Assembly (NCBI GenBank): GCA_016286075.1
Contig: JAEERZ010000053.1
Coordinates: 1-10,358 of the forward strand
Origin: Selenomonadaceae bacterium
Lineage (GTDB): Bacteria > Bacillota > Negativicutes > Selenomonadales > Selenomonadaceae
Reading direction: 5' to 3'
DNA length: 10,358 bases
Positions 5,482 to 10,358 of this stretch are shown here, in pieces. The translations under genes were made by a program, and so were the position numbers. The notes below the pieces were generated by a model. That model did not search any database. It was not told where the DNA came from and saw only the letters and a program-made list of their open reading frames with translations. How positions within the stretch are numbered: position 1 is the first letter of the stretch; every line of letters begins with the position of its first letter.

Positions 5482-7227
5482 ATGGAAGACGTTCAGATGA
5501 TCCATTTGAAAATCAACAATCTGCCGGTCTCCGTCCCCAAGGGAACGAAGATTCTCCAAGCGGCGCAGAGCATCGGCATCGACATTCCTCATCTTTGTTT
5601 TCATCCCGACCAGCGCGCGAAAGCCCGCTGCCGCATCTGCTCCGTCGAGGTCGTCGGCAACCGCCGTCTGCTCGCGGCCTGCTCCACCGAAGTATGGGAG
5701 GGCATGGAGGTCTTCACGGACTCGCAGATCGTCAGGGATACGCAGGTCGGTATTCTCCAGCTCATCATGGCGGACCACGACAAGAACTGCCTGACCTGCG
5801 CACGGAATCAGCGCTGCGAGCTGCAAGCTCTCTGCGCCCGATTCAACATCCAAATCCCGAACGTGCCGGACGTGACGAAATACCGCACGACGGAGAACAC
5901 GAACCCCTCTATCGTCCGCAATCCGGCGAAGTGCATCAAATGCGGCCGCTGCGTGCGCGTCTGCAAGGACACGCAGGGCGTCGAGGCTTTGACCTACGCC
6001 AACCGCAGCGACGACCTGATCGTCACGACGCCTTATAACCTGTCAATGGAAAAGACAGACTGCACGCTCTGCGGCCAATGCAGCCTCGTCTGCCCGACGG
6101 GCGCCATCGTCGAAAAGGACGACACGCAGGTTGTGCTCAACGCGCTGCAGGATCCGAACACGCACGTTATCGTGCAGGTCGCCCCGGCAGTGCGCGTAGC
6201 TCTCGGCGACGCCTTCGGCTATGAGAGCGGCGCCATCGTCACGGGCCAGATGGTCACGGCGCTCAAGATGCTCGGATTCGATCGGGTCTTCGACACAAAT
6301 TTCAGCGCCGACCTCACCATCATGGAGGAAGGTTCCGAGCTTTTGCACCGCATTCAAAACGGCGGCGTGATGCCAATGCTGACCTCCTGCAGCCCCGGTT
6401 GGATCAACTTCATCGAGAAGCACTATCCGGACCTCTTGCCGCACCTCTCCACGGCGAAATCGCCGATGTCGATGTTCGGCGCGATTGCCAAGACCTACTA
6501 CGCGAAGCAGGCGGGCGTTCCGGTCAAGAACATCTTCACCGTAGCCATCATGCCCTGCACCGCGAAGAAGTTTGAGGCAGCGAGGCCGGAAATGGGGCGC
6601 GACGGAATGCGCGACGTGGACGCTGTGCTGACTACCCGCGAATTCATCAAACTGATTCGTTACGTCGGCCTTTCGTTCAAAGACTTGCCGGAAAGCGAGT
6701 TTGACAGCCCGCTGGGCACAGGCTCCGGCGCCGGCGCGATTTTCGGCGCGACGGGCGGCGTCATGGAAGCGGCTCTTCGCACCGTTTACGAAAAGGTCAC
6801 GGGCAAAGAGGCGAAACCGTTGGAGTTCCACGACGTACGCGGATTCGCGGGCGTCAAGGAAGCGACCTACGACCTCGGCGTGAGAAAAGTCAAGGTCGCG
6901 GTCTGCCATACGCTCCTCAACGCGCGCAAGATGATGGATCGCCTCACAAAGGGCGAATGCGACTACGACTTCATTGAGATCATGGCCTGTCCCGGCGGCT
7001 GCATCGGCGGCGGCGGACAGCCCTACGACACCAACAACGAAGTCCGCAAGAAACGCATCGAAGCGCTCTATGAGATCGACAAGGGACTCCCCTATCGGAA
7101 ATCTCATGAGAATCCTGACATCATCACGCTCTATAAGGATTTCCTCGGCGAGCCGCTTTCCGACACCTCTCATCATCTTCTCCACACCGACTATCATCAG
7201 GTGCATAAACTTTACGAATTCAAATAA
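5482..7227 (+). CDS. hydA: [FeFe]-hydrogenase catalytic subunit (HydA)
   Basis: HydA interconverts H2 with protons and electrons at the H-cluster in the cytoplasm. The 581 residues show, in order: a [2Fe-2S] domain (C39, C50, C53, C67); a His-Cys3 [4Fe-4S] segment (H99, C103, C106, C112); two [4Fe-4S] ferredoxin motifs (C151, C154, C157, C161 and C194, C197, C200, C204); and the H-cluster domain with L1 TSCSPGW (301-307), L2 MPCTAKKFE (357-365) and L3 EIMACPGGCIGGGGQP (499-514). L1 has Ser304 where the textbook motif TSCCPGW has its second Cys. The layout is that of monomeric CpI and of trimeric-complex HydA; the operon points to the latter. AGGAGGGGAG ends 7 bases before the ATG, and hydB stops one base earlier. 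The maturases HydE, HydF and HydG are not in the window. Confidence 0.96.
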   Translation: MEDVQMIHLKINNLPVSVPKGTKILQAAQSIGIDIPHLCFHPDQRAKARCRICSVEVVGNRRLLAACSTEVWEGMEVFTDSQIVRDTQVGILQLIMADHDKNCLTCARNQRCELQALCARFNIQIPNVPDVTKYRTTENTNPSIVRNPAKCIKCGRCVRVCKDTQGVEALTYANRSDDLIVTTPYNLSMEKTDCTLCGQCSLVCPTGAIVEKDDTQVVLNALQDPNTHVIVQVAPAVRVALGDAFGYESGAIVTGQMVTALKMLGFDRVFDTNFSADLTIMEEGSELLHRIQNGGVMPMLTSCSPGWINFIEKHYPDLLPHLSTAKSPMSMFGAIAKTYYAKQAGVPVKNIFTVAIMPCTAKKFEAARPEMGRDGMRDVDAVLTTREFIKLIRYVGLSFKDLPESEFDSPLGTGSGAGAIFGATGGVMEAALRTVYEKVTGKEAKPLEFHDVRGFAGVKEATYDLGVRKVKVAVCHTLLNARKMMDRLTKGECDYDFIEIMACPGGCIGGGGQPYDTNNEVRKKRIEALYEIDKGLPYRKSHENPDIITLYKDFLGEPLSDTSHHLLHTDYHQVHKLYEFK

Positions 7228-7236
7228 GGACAGTAA

Positions 7237-7266
7237 AGAAGCCCTCGGCAACCGCCGAGGGCTTCT
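7237..7266. terminator. Bidirectional terminator between hydA and the CLC gene
   Basis: A perfect 13-bp stem (7237-7249 with 7254-7266) has an AACC loop. The plus strand continues ACTTTAAG and the minus strand TTACTG after its T-rich arm end. It sits between two convergent stop codons (7227 and 7281). Confidence 0.9.
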
Positions 7267-7278
7267 ACTTTAAGTAAA

Positions 7279-8856
7279 TTACTCTCCTATTTTCTCTTGC
7301 GCCAGTTCCTCCAACGCCGCCATGTCCGCCTCGTCGGTCAACGCGTAAACGAAATCTCCGGCCTGGAGCGTCAACGGCCCCGTCGGGAGCAATTCCGTTT
7401 CCCCGCGCCGCACCTGCACCAACAGGCATTCCTCAGGCCATGAAACCGAAGCGACCGTCTTGCCGTCGAGACGGCTGCTCTCGCCGACGATAAATTCCGC
7501 AATCGTCCGGTGTTGCGCCATGACCTGATGAATCTTTGCCCGGGCTCGAAGCAGCCGCTCCAGCAACATATCATAGACTGGCTCTCCCTTGAGCGCGTCC
7601 GCCGTCAGGTACGCGGTAATCGAAACGAAAATCAGCGCCAGCATATGATGGAAGGAACCGGTCATTTCCATGATCAGCACGCTGCCCGTAATCGGCGCCC
7701 TCACGACGGCGGCGAAATAGGCCGCCATACCGTAGACGATAAAACTTGTCGCCAGCGTCTCGTCAAAAACGCCCGCGAAGGTTGCGACTTTTGAGAACAC
7801 CGCGCCGGAAAGCGCGCCGAGCACCAGCATCGGCAGGAAAATCCCGCCCGGCACCCCAGAACCGAAGCAAAGCATCGTGAACGCAAACTTTGCCACTAAC
7901 AGCAGCAACAAAAAAGACAGCGCAAAATCCTTCCGTATCAGCGTATCAACCAACGCGCTGCCGCCGCCGAGCACCTCCGGCAGCACGAATGCCAGCCCGA
8001 AGGAAAGGAACAACGGCACCAGATACTTTGCCGCGCCCCATTGTTGTTGAAACGGAAATTTCTGATAGGCGTCCAACGTAGCCTCCAATACGCGATTGAA
8101 CAGCACGCCAAGTACGCCCACGAATATGCCAAGGGGGAACAGCAGCACCGCATGCGCAAGAGACATCGAAGGCAAATCGCCGATATGGAAGACGGGCGTC
8201 ATGCCGAGCATGGAACCCGCCGCCGTCGCCGCGCTGACCGCCGCCGCCACCGTTGCCATCAGCACCAGCGGAGAAAAACTTTTCGTCAATTCCTCCAGAC
8301 AAAAAATCACGCCCGCCAGCGGCGCGTTGAACGCCGCTGCAAGGCCCGCTCCAGAACCGGCAGTCAGCAGGAACCGTTCCTCGTTGCGCGGGCGCAGGCG
8401 CAAACGGCTGAACCATTGTCCGACGCAGGCGCCGAGCTGCACGCTGGGTCCCTCTCGCCCAAGCGACATCCCTACGCCGATTCCCAGCACGCCGCCGACG
8501 AATTTCAGCGCCAATACTCGCTGGGCATTCATGCGGATTCGCCCCAAAAGAATCGCTTTCACCTGCGGAATGCCGCTGCCCGAGATCAGGGGCTCCGCTG
8601 CCAGAAACCGCGCCAAGATCCACGCAATCAATACGAGAAAAATTCCCCACCCGACAAAACCGGCGGGAAAAGACTCCGCCATCCAGATAAATAAAACCGG
8701 ACGGTAAATCTCCGTCAATTCCAATAACCACCGGAACAGGGCAACGACAATGCCCACGCCGACGCCCACAAGCGCCCCCTCGCCAAAAAGCCGCAAGCGA
8801 AACGCGCGCTCATCCGCTAAAAAGTGCAGCGCATCCCGCATCCGATTCCAACGCAA
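7279..8856 (-). CDS. CLC-family H+/Cl- exchange transporter with C-terminal RCK_C (TrkA-C) domain
   Basis: This inner-membrane CLC protein probably swaps chloride for protons, as E. coli ClcA does in acid resistance. The 525 residues carry the three selectivity motifs GSGIP (93-97), GREGP (133-137, gating Glu135) and GSGVPGGIFLP (332-342). The internal proton glutamate is matched by Glu189 (LEEL) and the chloride-contact tyrosine by Tyr428 (GEPVY). Keeping both glutamates favours an exchanger over a channel, and Ser94 favours chloride over nitrate. Residues from about 450 to 520 form an RCK_C-like domain, a possible ligand-sensing module. The first codon is TTG at 8856, with GGGGTGA seven bases before it and a stop codon directly upstream in frame. 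An ATG five codons later (8841) is the alternative. The gene starts 17 bases after the heptosyltransferase stop, so the two may be cotranscribed. Confidence 0.93.
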   Translation of the reverse strand: MRWNRMRDALHFLADERAFRLRLFGEGALVGVGVGIVVALFRWLLELTEIYRPVLFIWMAESFPAGFVGWGIFLVLIAWILARFLAAEPLISGSGIPQVKAILLGRIRMNAQRVLALKFVGGVLGIGVGMSLGREGPSVQLGACVGQWFSRLRLRPRNEERFLLTAGSGAGLAAAFNAPLAGVIFCLEELTKSFSPLVLMATVAAAVSAATAAGSMLGMTPVFHIGDLPSMSLAHAVLLFPLGIFVGVLGVLFNRVLEATLDAYQKFPFQQQWGAAKYLVPLFLSFGLAFVLPEVLGGGSALVDTLIRKDFALSFLLLLLVAKFAFTMLCFGSGVPGGIFLPMLVLGALSGAVFSKVATFAGVFDETLATSFIVYGMAAYFAAVVRAPITGSVLIMEMTGSFHHMLALIFVSITAYLTADALKGEPVYDMLLERLLRARAKIHQVMAQHRTIAEFIVGESSRLDGKTVASVSWPEECLLVQVRRGETELLPTGPLTLQAGDFVYALTDEADMAALEELAQEKIGE

Positions 8857-8873
8857 TCAAGACTCACCCCAAT

Positions 8874-10124
8874 TCACGCGTGTTTTATCCGTCCCGCCTT
8901 TTTGTCGGCAATCAATCGGTCAATTGCCTGTATGACCATCCGCGGCGTAATCTTCTTCGAACACACAAATTCTTCTTCCAGGCGATTTTCGCTCCGAGGG
9001 CAACCACTATTCTTCCATATCACCCGCGGGTCGTTATAGCAGCCATTGCAAACCAACCGATTATAAACCCGATACGGCGTAGGAAATTCATTCCAATACA
9101 TAGTAAACCCACCAATCATGACCACAGAACACCCGGCGGTATAAGCCAGCCATGAAAGCCCGCTGGAAAGCCCCACAAAGAATTCAGCATGATGAAGCAT
9201 ATCTGCCCGTTCCAAAAGCGGTCTATCTCCGGTAAAATCTTCTGCTTCCTGAGGCATCTCCAATGTAAATCCTGATTCCTTCAACTTTTTGTCCCGGTCA
9301 ATGCAAAGCACCCGATAGCCCAAGGATTTAAGATATTCCGTCACCTCGTCCCAACCGCCCGGATACAACCATCCCTTCCCTGCCGACGATGCCTGCACTC
9401 CAATACATACATACGGCTCCAAAATTGTACGCTCTCCCGAAACCCATACAACCCGATTCGCAGGAACAGGCATTCCTAAAACAACCTGCCCCAGATGAGT
9501 CAAAGAAAGCAACCTTCCATCCACTGGCGCTCCCCCGGAGAAATCAACACTGGCATTAAAAAAATACGTGGCATACGTATTTTCTTCTGCATGCTCCTGC
9601 AAACGGACATTAGGAAAAAGCCGACCACAAATGTCCCTCATTCTTTCACCAATGGTAATATACACTTCAGCAACGCGAAACCAGTCTTGAGCCACAGAAA
9701 CATACGGTAAAAGCGCCAACGTATCTCCAATCGCATTGCTGTTAAAAAACAGACGAAGTTTTTGTCCTTCGGGATCGAAGATATGTCCGAAAACGCGTTG
9801 CCCATTGCGAAAAACTTCCACCTGCCAATGAATATAATATTTTTCCATAGAAACAATAACTGCCTCGGAAACATCCTTGTCATAAAACACCAACCCGGTA
9901 TCGAAATCCCCGATAATTACATGCCACTTTCCGCTCGGGACTTGTAATCGGATCCCGTTATTAAAATCAATTTTAAGCCCTTCAATGCCCGTTTCTCCCT
10001 GTATCGGGCCAACTGCCGTCGCATCAAGATACATAAAATACTGGAGCATTGCTTCTATATCTTTATTCGATTGTTCCCAAAGCTTGCAGGAAAAATATTG
10101 CACCAAATAAGGGAAATGCCTCAC
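8874..10124 (-). CDS. TibC/BAHT-type autotransporter O-heptosyltransferase
   Basis: Family members transfer heptose from ADP-heptose to serines on the strand-loop-strand repeats of autotransporter adhesins in the cytoplasm before export. With the GTG start the protein has 416 residues. It shows the N-terminal barrel signature FNNGIRLQVPSGKWHV (54-69), the acceptor-site loop NAIGDTLALLPY with the presumed catalytic Asp134, a GT9-like C-half with GYRVLCIDRD (269-278), EDFTGDRPLLER (295-306) and GLSSGLSWLA (318-327), and four cysteines C359, C362, C375 and C388 (C-x2-C-x12-C-x12-C) matching the iron-binding site of TibC. An ATG at 10145 would add seven residues but has no ribosome site. An N-terminal helical stretch of about 45 residues precedes the core. 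The gene is richer in A+T than the hyd genes, suggesting transfer. Its adhesin target is not in the window. Confidence 0.88.
   Translation of the reverse strand: MRHFPYLVQYFSCKLWEQSNKDIEAMLQYFMYLDATAVGPIQGETGIEGLKIDFNNGIRLQVPSGKWHVIIGDFDTGLVFYDKDVSEAVIVSMEKYYIHWQVEVFRNGQRVFGHIFDPEGQKLRLFFNSNAIGDTLALLPYVSVAQDWFRVAEVYITIGERMRDICGRLFPNVRLQEHAEENTYATYFFNASVDFSGGAPVDGRLLSLTHLGQVVLGMPVPANRVVWVSGERTILEPYVCIGVQASSAGKGWLYPGGWDEVTEYLKSLGYRVLCIDRDKKLKESGFTLEMPQEAEDFTGDRPLLERADMLHHAEFFVGLSSGLSWLAYTAGCSVVMIGGFTMYWNEFPTPYRVYNRLVCNGCYNDPRVIWKNSGCPRSENRLEEEFVCSKKITPRMVIQAIDRLIADKKAGRIKHA
8905..8963. repeat. Copy 1 of a 59-bp direct repeat shared by the tandem heptosyltransferase genes
   Basis: This matches 10214-10272 at 54 of 59 bases and encodes the shared C-terminal segment CSKKITPRMV...QAIDRLIADK. 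It lies inside the complete heptosyltransferase gene. Confidence 0.8.
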
Positions 10125-10133
10125 CCAATTTTT

Positions 10134-10140
10134 CTCCTTT
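10134..10140 (-). promoter_or_regulatory. Ribosome binding site that favours a GTG start for the heptosyltransferase
   Basis: AAAGGAG on the minus strand lies 9 bases before GTG (10124-10122). It is downstream of the ATG at 10145, whose own upstream sequence has no Shine-Dalgarno match. Confidence 0.65.
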
Positions 10141-10170
10141 GCCATAGAATAAGTGGACCCGCACCCGAAT

Positions 10171-10358
10171 TCAGATGCAACCCAGCGATTGATTCAAACG
10201 GCCTTCTTTTTTATCGGCAATCAACCGGTCAATTGCCTGTTCGACCATGCGCGGCGTAATCTTCTTCGAGCATTGTAAAATTTCAGGTGTTCCCTCCCAT
10301 TGTCGTTCGCAACCATTTCCTTGCCAGTCAATTCGAAGGTCGTTATAACATCCGTTGC
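10171..10358 (-). CDS. 3' end of a second autotransporter O-heptosyltransferase gene (5' part beyond the window)
   Basis: The minus-strand frame runs in from the right edge and stops at TGA (10173-10171), giving 61 whole residues that begin NGCYNDLRIDWQG. It repeats the cysteine cluster of the neighbouring gene: GC, then 12 residues to Cys, then 12 residues to Cys. The two edge bases are compatible with the preceding Cys of CNGC. It then reads CSKKITPRMVEQAIDRLIAD, nearly identical to its neighbour, and ends GRLNQSLGCI. It is therefore a tandem paralog carrying the TibC-type iron site, probably in the same transcript, since the next gene starts 25-46 bases later without a terminator. Catalytic residues lie outside the window. 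Confidence 0.85.
   Translation of the reverse strand, partial: NGCYNDLRIDWQGNGCERQWEGTPEILQCSKKITPRMVEQAIDRLIADKKEGRLNQSLGCI
10214..10272. repeat. Copy 2 of the 59-bp direct repeat
   Basis: This is the partner of 8905-8963, 1309 bp away in the same orientation, within the partial heptosyltransferase gene. Confidence 0.8.

Noticed and set aside
6043..7251. 402-codon minus-strand frame opposite hydA
   Set aside because: It is a shadow of hydA and runs through the bidirectional terminator at its start.
8041..8707. Two overlapping plus-strand frames of about 200 codons opposite the CLC gene
   Set aside because: Their Arg/Pro/Thr-rich translations are typical of antisense of a membrane protein gene; no ribosome site or motif.

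Overview
The window looks like chromosome of a diderm Firmicute of the Negativicutes type (Selenomonas-like); this is inference. The grounds are a G+C-rich genome with strong AGGAGG ribosome sites, a CtsR-like heptad motif at clpB, a trimeric [FeFe]-hydrogenase, and glycosyltransferases of the kind that modify autotransporter passenger domains, which imply an outer membrane.

Layout, left to right. Bases 1-102 are the tail of a gene that looks like an EAL-domain phosphodiesterase, closed by a terminator. Next comes clpB (276-2849, +), with a strong promoter buried in a 37-bp perfect inverted repeat made of GGTCAAA/AGTCAAA heptads. Two terminators separate clpB from a convergent small gene of unknown function (2962-3273, -). 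That gene has a near-consensus promoter preceded by four roughly helically phased A-tracts. A tRNA-Ser(UGA) gene follows (3431-3519, -) with its own promoter and terminator. Divergent from it is a compact operon hydC-hydB-hydA (3716-7227, +) for a soluble NuoE/NuoF-like plus [FeFe]-hydrogenase complex. A bidirectional terminator ends it against a minus-strand cluster: a CLC-type H+/Cl- exchanger with a C-terminal RCK_C domain (7279-8856), a complete TibC-like protein O-heptosyltransferase (8874-10124), and the 3' end of a second, paralogous heptosyltransferase (10171-10358). The heptosyltransferase stretch is visibly richer in A+T than the rest.

How the genes work together. HydA carries the H-cluster and a ferredoxin-like relay. 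HydB (NuoF-like) and HydC (NuoE-like) would normally link it to NAD(H). Here HydB departs from the family at several positions of the FMN/NADH pocket, which is the most interesting biochemical signal in the window. The tandem heptosyltransferases suggest a surface-adhesin glycosylation locus that extends beyond the right edge. No CRISPR array, insertion sequence or phage gene was seen, and there is no gene-free stretch longer than 300 bases.
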